Program-made: the position numbers and the translations under genes
Notes under the pieces: generated by a model
Seen by the model: only the letters and a program-made list of their open reading frames with translations
Database searches by the model: none
What the model was told of the DNA's origin: nothing
Shown here: positions 35,770 through 44,043 of the stretch, piece after piece
Layout: each line of letters begins with the position of its first letter
Position numbering within the stretch: the stretch's first letter is position 1
Origin: Lysinibacillus sp. BPa_S21
GTDB lineage: Bacteria > Bacillota > Bacilli > Bacillales_A > Planococcaceae
Reading direction: 5' to 3'
Assembly: GCF_023337795.1 (NCBI RefSeq)
Contig: NZ_JALIRS010000012.1
Location: forward strand, 48,221-112,220
Length of the DNA: 64,000 bases

Positions 35770-36942
35770 ATGACAACTAACCGTGTTACCTTCATAGATA
35801 CAATGCGTGGGTTTAGCTTATTCGGCATCTTAATGGCAAATCTATTGATTTTCCAGTTTGGCATGTATGGCAAAGATGAACTAAAAGATCTGTCCGCCCT
35901 CGATAATGGAGCCTGGTACTTTGTAAAAATCTTTATTGAAGGTTCCTTTATGCCGACCTTCACCATTTTATTCGGCTTCTCTCTTATTAAACTTATAGAG
36001 TCTATTCGTAGAAAAAAAGATAAGAGTCGATGGTCCATTTTACGCCGTGCAACTGGGTTAATCGCCTTAGGTTTACTACATTCAACGCTTTTATGGGAAG
36101 GCGATATATTATTTTCCTACGGCTTTATGATATTGTGTTTAATCCCATTTATTAATCGCAAACCAAAAACTTTATTTATTTGGTCTGGCATCTTCTTAAT
36201 ACTGATTACCAGCTTAACATTTGGTTCCGTTGAAAAAACTAAAAAAGAACAGCAAGAAATAGCAACCTTTGTTGAGAAAGCCGACAATGTATACGCTAAT
36301 GGAAGCTACTTAGACATTTATGATTTCCGTGCAAATACTCTACCTCCTGGCATGGATGATGCAGGTTTAGTCATTTTCTTATTAATTTTCCTCGCACCAA
36401 TGGTTACCACTTCATTGACTCTTTTCGGTATGGGGCTCGCGAAGAAGCAAGCTTTTATGAATATGGATGACGAAAAGAAATGGTATAAGCTCGGCGCTCT
36501 GCTTGTTCCAATAGGGCTAGCTTGTAAGAGTCTTAGTTTTATAGAAAGCAATTTTTCCGGAATGTTATTAACAGGTGGATCTGAATTATTAGCAGTTGGC
36601 TATGTCTGCCTTGCAGCTTTAGTATATAAAACTCGCCCTGTACAACGTCTCGCTCCTGCCTTCGAGAGTGTCGGTAAACTATCTTTAACCAATTATCTAA
36701 TGCAAACCATTATTTGTACAACAGTATTTTATGGATATGGTCTAGGCTTATACGGCAAGCTCGGTGTATTTGGCGGTATTTTATTTGGAATCGCCTTATA
36801 TAGCTTGCAATGTGTTTTCAGCCTTGCCTATTTCAAGAAATTTAAACGCGGACCATTTGAAACTGTATTGCGTGTATGGACGAATTGGTCTTGGAACGGA
36901 CAGATTAAAGTAAAAAAGAAAGGAAGTACTTTACATGAATAG
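35770..36942 (+). CDS. DUF418 family membrane protein
   Basis: 390 residues with about ten helices. The N-terminal FIDTMRGFSLFGILMANLL motif and the C-terminal FESVGKLSLTNYLMQTIIC followed by FKRGPFETVLRVWT are DUF418 hallmarks. The fold resembles acyltransferase-3-type membrane proteins, but the biochemical role is not established. It is divergent from an OmpR-type two-component system. TTAAGGAGA precedes the ATG. The stop codon overlaps a small membrane-protein gene by 8 bp. Confidence 0.85.
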   Translation: MTTNRVTFIDTMRGFSLFGILMANLLIFQFGMYGKDELKDLSALDNGAWYFVKIFIEGSFMPTFTILFGFSLIKLIESIRRKKDKSRWSILRRATGLIALGLLHSTLLWEGDILFSYGFMILCLIPFINRKPKTLFIWSGIFLILITSLTFGSVEKTKKEQQEIATFVEKADNVYANGSYLDIYDFRANTLPPGMDDAGLVIFLLIFLAPMVTTSLTLFGMGLAKKQAFMNMDDEKKWYKLGALLVPIGLACKSLSFIESNFSGMLLTGGSELLAVGYVCLAALVYKTRPVQRLAPAFESVGKLSLTNYLMQTIICTTVFYGYGLGLYGKLGVFGGILFGIALYSLQCVFSLAYFKKFKRGPFETVLRVWTNWSWNGQIKVKKKGSTLHE

Positions 36943-37033
36943 TGACTCCAAAGAGGACTTTACAGATACATGGTGGTTCTTAGGAATCTGTACTGCCGTA
37001 GCTGTAGTTTTAACACTATTTGCTTTTTCATAA
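36935..37033 (+). CDS. 32-residue single-helix membrane peptide after DUF418
   Basis: The ATG at 36935 lies inside the end of the DUF418 gene, with AAAGGAAG at 36920-36927 correctly spaced. The peptide has an acidic N-terminus (SDSKEDFTDTWW) and one helix (about 14-32). It is unrecognised; tight coupling and a proper ribosome binding site make it a likely gene and a possible partner of DUF418. Confidence 0.6.
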   Translation: MNSDSKEDFTDTWWFLGICTAVAVVLTLFAFS

Positions 37034-37092
37034 CACAATAAACTTTACTTGGGAACAACTATACAACACTATCTTGGAATTCGTTTTCACTT

Positions 37093-37148
37093 GCCCCCTA
37101 CTGTATACTATGACTACACATACTATACAGCTTAGGGGGCGTTTTTTT
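37093..37148 (+). promoter_or_regulatory. Hairpin holding the ypsA ribosome binding site
   Basis: GCCCCCTA (37093-37100) pairs with TAGGGGGC (37133-37140), with inner CTGTATA/TATACAG pairing possible, followed by TTTTTTT. It reads as a terminator for the DUF418 operon. The right arm also contains the AGGGGG ribosome binding site for the TTG start of ypsA at 37147, so a read-through transcript would hide that site. TATACT at 37104-37109 could instead be a promoter -10 that bypasses the left arm. Confidence 0.55.
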
Positions 37149-37701
37149 GCTACAGCGGATTATTATTACTGGCTATAGACCACATGAATTAGGCATTTTT
37201 AATGACAAGCACCCTGGTATTGCCATTATAAAGAAAGCACTAGAAAACCGTCTACGTATATTAATCGATGAAGGGTTAGAATGGGTGATTATTAGTGGTC
37301 AGCAAGGTGTAGAAACATGGGGTGCCGAGGTTACTCTTATGTTACGAAAGGAGTTTCCTCACTTAAAATATTCTGTTATCACGCCTTTTTTAGAGCAAGA
37401 GAAAAATTGGCAAGAACATAAAAAAGAAAAATATCAAGCATTAATAGCTCAAGCAGATTTTGTAACAAGCGTAACGAAAAAGCCATACGAGGCTCCATGG
37501 CAATTTATCGAAAAAGACAAATTCATTATCCAAAACACAGATGGTCTGCTGCTTATTTATGATGAAGAGAATGAAGGCTCCCCTAAATATATGAAACGTC
37601 TTGCAGAAAAGTATATGGAAACACACGACTATACACTTTTAATGATTACTGCGTATGATTTACAAGTAGTAGCAGAAGAAATGCAGCAACAAGATTGGTA
37701 G
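37147..37701 (+). CDS. ypsA: YpsA family protein (DUF1273, SLOG superfamily)
   Basis: 184 residues. IIITGYRPHELGIF at residues 4-17 and VIISGQQGVETWGAE at about 47-61 are the hallmarks of YpsA/DUF1273, a Rossmann-like SLOG-superfamily protein thought to bind a nucleotide-like ligand and linked to cell division in Firmicutes. The C-terminal WQFIEKDKFIIQNTDGLLLIYDEENEGSPKY region also fits. The start is TTG with AGGGGG upstream. It is not next to gpsB here, unlike in Bacillus subtilis. Confidence 0.85.
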   Translation: MLQRIIITGYRPHELGIFNDKHPGIAIIKKALENRLRILIDEGLEWVIISGQQGVETWGAEVTLMLRKEFPHLKYSVITPFLEQEKNWQEHKKEKYQALIAQADFVTSVTKKPYEAPWQFIEKDKFIIQNTDGLLLIYDEENEGSPKYMKRLAEKYMETHDYTLLMITAYDLQVVAEEMQQQDW

Positions 37702-37768
37702 AAAAAATTGCTATAATTTTCTGATAATTATATACTTGAACTATATTATGGATCATCACAATAGCATG

Positions 37769-37962
37769 TGGTTGATTTCCGTTCCGACTGGGCGCTTTCC
37801 TGGGGGCGTCCGATGAGCCGCTTCACTCGCGCTGCTCGCTCCAGGGTCTCGGGCCAACACGAGGTTGGTCACGAAGGCGTTATCACAGGATGTGATGTTC
37901 TTAGCCTTCGTTCCCCTATCGCTGATCCCCAAGGAGTCGCCCAGCCTCCACTTCAATCAACT
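37769..37962. repeat. Interspersed fold-back repeat, family 1, best-preserved copy
   Basis: About 194 bp from TGGTTGATTTCC to AATCAACT, with complementary ends (GTTGATT.../...AATCAAC and CTGGGCG/CGCCCAG). The core has CCAAC-ACGAG-GTTGG (37854-37868) and ACGAAGGC (37871-37878) with GCCTTCGT (37904-37911) enclosing ATCACA-GGA-TGTGAT. I found no target-site duplication. Confidence 0.85.
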
Positions 37963-38049
37963 TGTATAAAAATAGTATTTCTTTTAACGAATATAAACAT
38001 TTTCTTTTCTACCCTTCAGTGCTAATTTCTAAAAAGGAGCTGATAACAT

Positions 38050-38364
38050 TTGAGTAAAAAAATCGAAATGGTTCTTGAGTCGTCGCCGGTGAATGTTTCC
38101 CACGATACGTACCGAAGAGAGTGCAGATATACACGTGGAATTCATATTGAAGAACAAGAGTTTAGAGCTATTTTAGATTCAATGTGTCACGATTCTCGCT
38201 TGTATTTTGATTTTCATAATCCTCGTAGGGAGATTAAAAAAGGAACCTATTTAAATGGACACTCTGGATTAGCGCAAAGCATCTATAATTACTATAAAAC
38301 TAATTATGACATTGAAATTAACGAACTAATTAATGGCAAAGATTTTTACGTAAAAATAATATAG
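38050..38364 (+). CDS. Unrecognised 104-residue soluble protein
   Basis: No family recognised. The start is TTG at 38050 with AAAGGAG upstream. The protein is hydrophilic, with an IHIEEQEFRAILDSM helix in the middle, a DFHNPRREIKKG charged loop near residue 56, and an alpha/beta-looking end (YYKTNYDIEINEL, DFYVKII). It has no signal peptide or membrane helix. It is monocistronic, lies between a repeat element and a strong terminator, and has normal codon use. It could be regulatory or phage-derived; neither is supported further. Confidence 0.6.
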   Translation: MSKKIEMVLESSPVNVSHDTYRRECRYTRGIHIEEQEFRAILDSMCHDSRLYFDFHNPRREIKKGTYLNGHSGLAQSIYNYYKTNYDIEINELINGKDFYVKII

Positions 38365-38369
38365 AAAAA

Positions 38370-38399
38370 AGAGCTACTCTAAAAATTAAGAGTAGCTCT
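38370..38399 (+). terminator. Bidirectional terminator
   Basis: AGAGCTACTCT (38370-38380) pairs with AGAGTAGCTCT (38389-38399), lying between the convergent 104-residue gene and tcyP. Confidence 0.85.
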
Positions 38400-38405
38400 G
38401 CTTTA

Positions 38406-39800
38406 TTATAGGTCCGATACTTGGGCACCTAATTCTTTATTGTTGTACATTTCAGTGTCCAATTCTTTTGTAATACGTGCTGTTGTCACACCTGCAGTCA
38501 TTGAACCACTTACATTAAGAGCAGTACGGCCCATGTCAATTAATGGCTCAACGGAAATTAATATACCCGCAAGTGCAATCGGTAAATCAAGTGCTGATAA
38601 TACAAGAATGGCCGCGAATGTCGCACCACCACCGACACCAGCTACACCAAATGAGCTGACAGCTACAACTGCAATAACAGTAATGATAAACACCGGATCA
38701 AGCGGATTAATCCCAACTGTCGGTGCAATCATAATCGCTAGCATTGCAGGATAAACACCAGCACAGCCATTTTGACCGATAGATAAACCAAATGAGCCCG
38801 AGAAGTTTGCAATACCCTCTGGTACGCCAAGACGACCTGTTTGTGTTTTAATGTTCATTGGCAAAGCACCTGCACTTGAACGTGAAGTGAAGGCAAACAA
38901 TAATGTTTCCGCAGTTTTCTTTAAGTACGTAAATGGATTTAAACCACTTAAAGTAAGAATGAGTAAGTGTACTAATAACACAATAAATAACGCTACATAA
39001 GACGCTACAACAAACTTACCTAAGTTATAGATTGCCCCGAAATCAGATGTTGCCACTGTACGTGCCATAATTGCTAAAATACCATATGGTGTTAAACGTA
39101 AAACAATTGTTACAACGCCCATTACTAATGCATAGATGGCATCCAAGCCTTTTTTAATAGTAGCTGCAGTATCTCCATCCTTACGTGCTACACGTAAGTA
39201 AGCAAAACCTAAGAATGCTGAAAAAATGACAACAGCAATTGTTGATGTAGAACGAGCACCTGTTAAATCTAAGAATGGATTTGCTGGGAATAACTCAATA
39301 ATTTGCGTTGGTAAATCCGGTGCAGTTAATCCAGAAGTTTTTTCCTCTAAATATGCTCCGCGCTCTGCCTCAGCAGCACCTTGCATAATATGGGAAGCAT
39401 CTAAATGAAACACTGTTGCTGAAAAAATACCAACAGCAGCTGATACAGCGGTTGTGCCGATTAAAATAGCTAAAATAAGAGCGGCCATTTTACCGAAGTT
39501 TTTACCTACCTTCATTTTCGTAAAGGCTATTAAGATGGAAATGAAAATTAATGGCATCGCAACCATTTGTAATAATTTAACATACCCAGTACCGATAATA
39601 TTGTACCAACTTGTTGTTTTTGCTAATACATCCGAATCAATACCATATATTAAATGCAGTCCAAGACCAAGTACAATACCTAAGCCTAGAGCCGTAAAAA
39701 CACGATTTGAAAACTTAACGTGCTTTTTATTCATAAAATATAAAATTCCAACGAACACGAGTAAAACGGCAACGTTAAGAATAATTTGTAATGTTGACAA
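38406..39800 (-). CDS. tcyP: L-cystine:cation symporter TcyP
   Basis: 464 residues, the usual TcyP length, with about eight helices and two re-entrant loops of the dicarboxylate/amino acid:cation symporter (DAACS) family. LLFAFTSRSSAGALPMN (near 290) is the serine-rich first re-entrant motif, and GVAGVGGGATFAAILVL (near 365) the second. TcyP imports L-cystine and in Bacillus is repressed by CymR. The promoter upstream is strong. Location near sulfur genes could be coincidental. Confidence 0.9.
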   Translation of the reverse strand: MSTLQIILNVAVLLVFVGILYFMNKKHVKFSNRVFTALGLGIVLGLGLHLIYGIDSDVLAKTTSWYNIIGTGYVKLLQMVAMPLIFISILIAFTKMKVGKNFGKMAALILAILIGTTAVSAAVGIFSATVFHLDASHIMQGAAEAERGAYLEEKTSGLTAPDLPTQIIELFPANPFLDLTGARSTSTIAVVIFSAFLGFAYLRVARKDGDTAATIKKGLDAIYALVMGVVTIVLRLTPYGILAIMARTVATSDFGAIYNLGKFVVASYVALFIVLLVHLLILTLSGLNPFTYLKKTAETLLFAFTSRSSAGALPMNIKTQTGRLGVPEGIANFSGSFGLSIGQNGCAGVYPAMLAIMIAPTVGINPLDPVFIITVIAVVAVSSFGVAGVGGGATFAAILVLSALDLPIALAGILISVEPLIDMGRTALNVSGSMTAGVTTARITKELDTEMYNNKELGAQVSDL

Positions 39801-39840
39801 TTGAAAGCCTCCTAAGAAGTTTAATTATAATGTAAATCGA

Positions 39841-39869
39841 ATTATATACCTATAATCCCTATAATTCAA
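39841..39869 (-). promoter_or_regulatory. tcyP: SigA-type promoter of tcyP
   Basis: On the minus strand TTGAAT (39869-39864), a 17-bp spacer and TATAAT (39846-39841). It lies about 40 bases upstream of the tcyP ATG. The spacer is AT-rich with a TATAGG/ TATAGG direct repeat, but I cannot assign a CymR site with confidence. Confidence 0.8.
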
Positions 39870-39984
39870 GTATGTTTTATTTAGATTAATAATTTCCTAA
39901 AGTAAGGCGATTTATTTCTTTTGATTATGCCCTTAAAATCGAATTTCATAATTCAGCCCATCTCCGTTGTAGAAAGATCCGTTA

Positions 39985-40035
39985 TAAAAAAAGACTGTGG
40001 GTAAGCTCAAGTTATTACGAGCTTGCCCACAGTCT
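39985..40035 (-). terminator. Terminator of the EAL/GGDEF operon
   Basis: AGACTGTGGGTAAGCTC (39992-40008) pairs with GAGCTTGCCCACAGTCT (40019-40035); a T-run follows on the minus strand. Confidence 0.9.
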
Positions 40036-40047
40036 GAAATACTTCAT

Positions 40048-41010
40048 TTAATGAACGAGGTAAATTTCTTTTTCATGGTCATTAATAAGGTAACAGCTTC
40101 CCGAAATTCTTTTACATTGTTTTTTCACACGTGTCACCGCATCCGACAATTGATCAACAGATTCAAATTGCTGATATTGATTAGTAATAACCGCAATGGA
40201 TAGCGAAGTACAAGAAAAAGGCTCTAGTTTACCAGCCCTATTTCGTACTTGTAAATGGGTTAAATCCTCTACATCATAAAAGCTTAAAATACATGCTTCA
40301 AACTCATCAATAATCCTTTGACAGATTGGCGCAGCTTCATAATGCGGAAGAATTGCAACAAAATCATCTCCACCAATATGCCCTAAAAAATCTTCTGTAC
40401 AATCTATATTTCTTTTCAAAATATCTGTTAAATACAGTAAAATCTTGTCTCCTTTATTAAAACCGTACGTGTCATTGTATGATTTAAAATGATCTAAATC
40501 AAAATATATTAAACTAAATTGTGATAGCTGTAATGCTCCCTCTAGCTTTTCATCAATTAATTTATTGCCAGGAAGACTACTTAATGGATTTAAAAAACTA
40601 GCAATAGCTACTTGTGTCTCTACGAGCTTTAACAATAGCTCTCGAATACTGACTACACCATAATATAAGTCATTTCTCGTTACAATCACATCATCATATA
40701 AGTCCTCTGGAGGTCTAGACATTGCTAACGTACTGACTTCTGTTATTGGTATATTGCGATCTACCATTAAAGGATTCTCTTTAATAATAAGCTGATTATG
40801 CCGTCCCATAAATAAATTATAGCCATAGCGTGTACCAATTTTTTGATAGAAATGTGTACGTGTAATATGCCCAATTGGTTTGTCATCTCGAACAACAACC
40901 ACACTACGTAATGACGGATTACTTGTAAACAGTAAATCCACCTCTTGATTTTTCACGAATTCATCAATACAAGGAACGTTTTCTATGACTTCCCCTATCT
41001 TCATGGCCAT
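40048..41010 (-). CDS. CBS-pair plus GGDEF-domain protein (diguanylate cyclase-like)
   Basis: 320 residues. Residues 1-130 form a CBS-like sensor pair; 155-310 a GGDEF domain whose active-site loop reads HIGGDDFVAI, a functional variant of GG(D/E)EF in many proteins. No RxxD inhibitory site is obvious upstream of the loop. The ATG lies inside the EAL gene in another frame (47-bp overlap) behind AAGGATGG. In relatives EAL, CBS pair and GGDEF usually form one polypeptide, so this may be the C-terminal half of a split gene. Confidence 0.8.
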   Translation of the reverse strand: MAMKIGEVIENVPCIDEFVKNQEVDLLFTSNPSLRSVVVVRDDKPIGHITRTHFYQKIGTRYGYNLFMGRHNQLIIKENPLMVDRNIPITEVSTLAMSRPPEDLYDDVIVTRNDLYYGVVSIRELLLKLVETQVAIASFLNPLSSLPGNKLIDEKLEGALQLSQFSLIYFDLDHFKSYNDTYGFNKGDKILLYLTDILKRNIDCTEDFLGHIGGDDFVAILPHYEAAPICQRIIDEFEACILSFYDVEDLTHLQVRNRAGKLEPFSCTSLSIAVITNQYQQFESVDQLSDAVTRVKKQCKRISGSCYLINDHEKEIYLVH

Positions 41011-41863
41011 CCATCCTTATTTTCCCCAATTGTATTTCCTTTGCGGGTTTCCCTATCGCATAACCTTGCGCGTAGTGGATTCCAATATCATGTAAATAAT
41101 GAAGCTCTTCCTGACGTTCAATACCCTCTGCAATAATTTTGGTCTCAGCCTGCTCTGCGTATCGCATCAGCAATGTAACAAGCTGCTGCTGCTCGCTGTT
41201 TTTATCAATAAATTGTATTAAGGAACGGTCTAGTTTAATAAACTCTGGCTTTAAATAAATAAGTGTTTTCAAGCTATTATAGCCTGAACCCATATCATCC
41301 ACTGCAATTCGATAGCCCTGTGATCGGTAATGTGATAATACACGTTCAAACTCTACAAAATCTATCACAGCACTACGTTCAGTTAGCTCAAACACTACTT
41401 GCTGTGGTTTTATGCCAAGCTCCTTTAATAACTGCAAGGTTTCACCACTATGGTAGTTCTTATCTAGTAACACATTAGGATGTATATTGACAAATACTAA
41501 AAAACTCTCGTTTATCCATTCTCTATGCAGTCGTTCTTTAAAACGCTGTAATGAAAGATTACGACAAAAGCATTCAAATAAAAATACACAGTCCGTTTGC
41601 CCAACAAATTCATAAAACTGATCGACGCTATTAAACAATTCCGAAGGCTCCGGACGGTTTAGTGCCTCGAAACCAAGCGTCTGCCTCGTCTGTAAATCGA
41701 CGATAGGCTGAAAATAAGTATGTAAATTCTTGTCCTGCATAATTTGCTTCAATGCTTTTAAACGTTTTATATAGAGCGTATTGTTTTGATGCTGCCCGTA
41801 TAAATACTTTAAATAAGAAAATAAATTACTTGTTTTTATGCTTTGTCTCACAACAGACTCCAT
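40964..41863 (-). CDS. EAL-domain c-di-GMP phosphodiesterase
   Basis: 299 residues. Catalytic EAL motifs are intact: TLGFEALNRP near residue 73, FVNIHPNVLL, ELTERSAV near 158, AVDDMGSGYNS near 187, KLDRSLI, IIAEGIE near 242 and AQGYAIGKP. The enzyme should linearise c-di-GMP to pGpG. The last 16 residues (MDGHEDRGSHRKRSLY) are unlike the family and are read in the frame overlapping the CBS-GGDEF gene, which is what a frameshift would leave. Confidence 0.85.
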   Translation of the reverse strand: MESVVRQSIKTSNLFSYLKYLYGQHQNNTLYIKRLKALKQIMQDKNLHTYFQPIVDLQTRQTLGFEALNRPEPSELFNSVDQFYEFVGQTDCVFLFECFCRNLSLQRFKERLHREWINESFLVFVNIHPNVLLDKNYHSGETLQLLKELGIKPQQVVFELTERSAVIDFVEFERVLSHYRSQGYRIAVDDMGSGYNSLKTLIYLKPEFIKLDRSLIQFIDKNSEQQQLVTLLMRYAEQAETKIIAEGIERQEELHYLHDIGIHYAQGYAIGKPAKEIQLGKIRMDGHEDRGSHRKRSLY

Positions 41864-42278
41864 TTTCGCACCTCTTAAATTGGTTATTAGGATCTATTGT
41901 ACGCTTTGGTTGTAAATGTACTGTGAATAATATGTAAAAAGAGGTGGCTCTAGCACTAGAATTCCTTTTCAATAGTTAACACCGCTCTATTAAAAGTACT
42001 CTTAATTACTTGATAGAGTAGTATATTTTTCGCAATAAATTATATATTCAATCAATTCATTGATATATATTGTAAATAGTGTATGCTTGTAATAATAGTA
42101 TTTTATTACCTTTTGCAAGAATTTATTATTTTTATCGTGAAATAATTAATTATCTCCAACTCCAGGGAAGCATCAGAGCTTATCCCACTCTATGGCGATG
42201 ATTTTTTATAATAAAAAATCTGTTCTTTATAGGGAGACCTATTTAGATAAAAACTATTTTCAAGGGAGGATCCTGTTA
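41864..42278. other. Intergenic region upstream of the amidase operon
   Basis: About 415 very AT-rich bases. Visible items are an imperfect palindrome at 42045-42075 (TCAAT...ATTGA), and a hairpin GATTTTTT/AAAAAATC near 42200-42222. I compared the leader with guanidine, purine, TPP and folate riboswitch motifs and saw no match. The amidase-operon promoter is presumably here. Confidence 0.4.
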
Positions 42279-42464
42279 ATGAGTTTGTCGATTCAACAAT
42301 TATTGGAGAACAAAGGAATTACACCAAAATCTGAACACCTTGAACTTCTAAAAGCACGTTGGGAAGGTATGCAATCCCTTCGTGGTAATTTAGAAGGCAT
42401 CGCTATTGATGATGCTGATATCGCTATCCGTAGCATCCCTGGAGGTGACCACATTGACAACTGA
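42279..42464 (+). CDS. Small GatC/AtzG-like partner of the amidase
   Basis: A 61-residue protein starting at the ATG at 42279, behind GGGAGGA. Mostly helical N-terminus (IQQLLENKGI..., LELLKARWEGMQSLRGNL) and a C-terminal DADIAIRSIPGGDHID segment. It overlaps the start of an amidase-signature enzyme by 11 bp. Placement, size and helix-plus-tail design resemble GatC with GatA and AtzG with AtzE, where the small protein wraps around the amidase. The assignment is by context; sequence similarity is weak by eye. Confidence 0.7.
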   Translation: MSLSIQQLLENKGITPKSEHLELLKARWEGMQSLRGNLEGIAIDDADIAIRSIPGGDHIDN

Positions 42465-43872
42465 TTTACACTTAAAATCTGTTGAAGAGCTAGCACCTTT
42501 ACTTGAAACTAAAAAACTCTCTCCTGTCGAATTAACGAAAGCAATTTTAGATTTTGCTGAAGAAAGTCAGCCTAAAATTAATTCATATATGGCTTTTTAT
42601 CGTGAAGAAGCCTTAGCACAAGCACAACTGGTAGAAAAAGAAATCTTGAATGGACAGTATCGAGGAATGTATCACGGAATTCCTATGGCACTAAAGGATA
42701 ATTTGTACTTTAAAGATAAGATAACAACGATGTCATCAAAGATTCATAAGGACTTCGTTTCAAATTATGATGCGACGGTTGTAGAAAAGCTTCGTCATGC
42801 CGGTGTTATTTTCACAGGTAAATTAAGCATGCATGAGTACGCATGGGGCATCACGAATAATAACCCTCATTACGGACCCGTTCGCAATCCATGGGACTTA
42901 GATAAAATTCCTGGTGGTTCTAGTGGCGGCTCTGGCGCAGCAGTTGCAGCAGGGGCAAGCGTTGCATCATTAGGTACAGATACAGCTGGCTCTATTCGAA
43001 TCCCTTCATCAGCCTGTGGGATTGTCGGCTTAAAGCCTACTCATGGACGTGTCAGTAAATATGGCTGCTACCCTCTTGCTTGGAGCTTAGACCATATAGG
43101 TCCAATGACAAAGACAGTAAAAGACGCAGCTGGCTTACTTGAGGTTATTTCTGGATTTGACCATAGAGACCCTACTTGTACAGACGTGCCAACAGAAAAT
43201 TATGTACAGCAAATTTCAGGCAATGTGAAGGACTTAGTCATCGGCATCAACGAAGAATATTTCTTTAACCGCGTTGATTCAGATGTAGAAAAGGCTGTTC
43301 GAGCAAGTATTCAAAGCTTAGTAAATCAAGGAGCCAAGGTTGAAATCGTTCGCATCCCATCCTTGCAATATGCAGAATGGGCAGAGCTCGTTACTTCCCT
43401 TTCGGAGGCAGCTGCTATCCATCATTCTGATTTACAGAAAAGACCACAGGATTTCGGAGATGATATTCGTCTGTTATTTGAGCTAGGTGAATTACCTTCT
43501 GCCGTTGATTACCTACAAGCTCAACAGGTACGACGACAAATAAAACAAGAGTTCACACAGATTTTTAAGCAGGTTGATGTACTTATTACGCCTACATTAC
43601 CTGTAGTGGCAAGTACTATTGGTGATGACTTTGCCTATTTAAATGGTGAAAAAGTTGATTTAATTGATAATATCATTCGTTTTACAGGCCCGAGTAACTT
43701 AACAGGGTTACCTGCCCTTTCCGTTCCTTGTGGCTTTAAAGATAATTTACCAGTAGGCCTGCAAATCATTGGTCCAGCCTTTAAAGAAGGTCGTATTCTT
43801 AACGTTGGTTACGCTATTGAACAAACGAATCCGATGAAAAATAGAAAACCTAATATTTTCGCTAACATCTAA
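42454..43872 (+). CDS. Amidase-signature hydrolase (GatA/AtzE-like)
   Basis: 472 residues. The Ser-cisSer-Lys triad is visible: K in GIPMALKDNLYFK (near 82), cis-Ser in GGSSGGSGAAVAAG (near 155) and nucleophile Ser in TDTAGSIRIPSSACG (near 178). It hydrolyses an amide, but the substrate is not evident. The start is TTG at 42454 with GGAGGTGA upstream, inside the small GatC/AtzG-like gene. A PucR-type regulator follows, which suggests a catabolic role in nitrogen supply. Confidence 0.85.
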   Translation: MTTDLHLKSVEELAPLLETKKLSPVELTKAILDFAEESQPKINSYMAFYREEALAQAQLVEKEILNGQYRGMYHGIPMALKDNLYFKDKITTMSSKIHKDFVSNYDATVVEKLRHAGVIFTGKLSMHEYAWGITNNNPHYGPVRNPWDLDKIPGGSSGGSGAAVAAGASVASLGTDTAGSIRIPSSACGIVGLKPTHGRVSKYGCYPLAWSLDHIGPMTKTVKDAAGLLEVISGFDHRDPTCTDVPTENYVQQISGNVKDLVIGINEEYFFNRVDSDVEKAVRASIQSLVNQGAKVEIVRIPSLQYAEWAELVTSLSEAAAIHHSDLQKRPQDFGDDIRLLFELGELPSAVDYLQAQQVRRQIKQEFTQIFKQVDVLITPTLPVVASTIGDDFAYLNGEKVDLIDNIIRFTGPSNLTGLPALSVPCGFKDNLPVGLQIIGPAFKEGRILNVGYAIEQTNPMKNRKPNIFANI

Positions 43873-43886
43873 ATTTGATAAAAGTG

Positions 43887-43942
43887 AAAGAATCTGCTTG
43901 CTTTCCGGACTTTGTCTGTAGAACTTCAGCAGATTCTTTTTA
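43887..43942 (+). terminator. Terminator of the amidase operon
   Basis: AAAGAATCTGCT (43887-43898) pairs with AGCAGATTCTTT (43928-43939), followed by T's. The 29-base loop is long but the stem is perfect. Confidence 0.75.
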
Positions 43943-44043
43943 ATTGGCTAATTGATCAACGATTCGAATTGCCTTATCGCTATTTCACTGTGTTTTATCA
44001 GTTATAATAAGTCATAGAAGTAAAAGCTCAATTACAAGAAAGG

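Noticed and set aside
42100..42278. Riboswitch in the amidase operon leader
   Set aside because: No conserved blocks of guanidine, purine, TPP, THF or ZTP aptamers could be aligned by eye.
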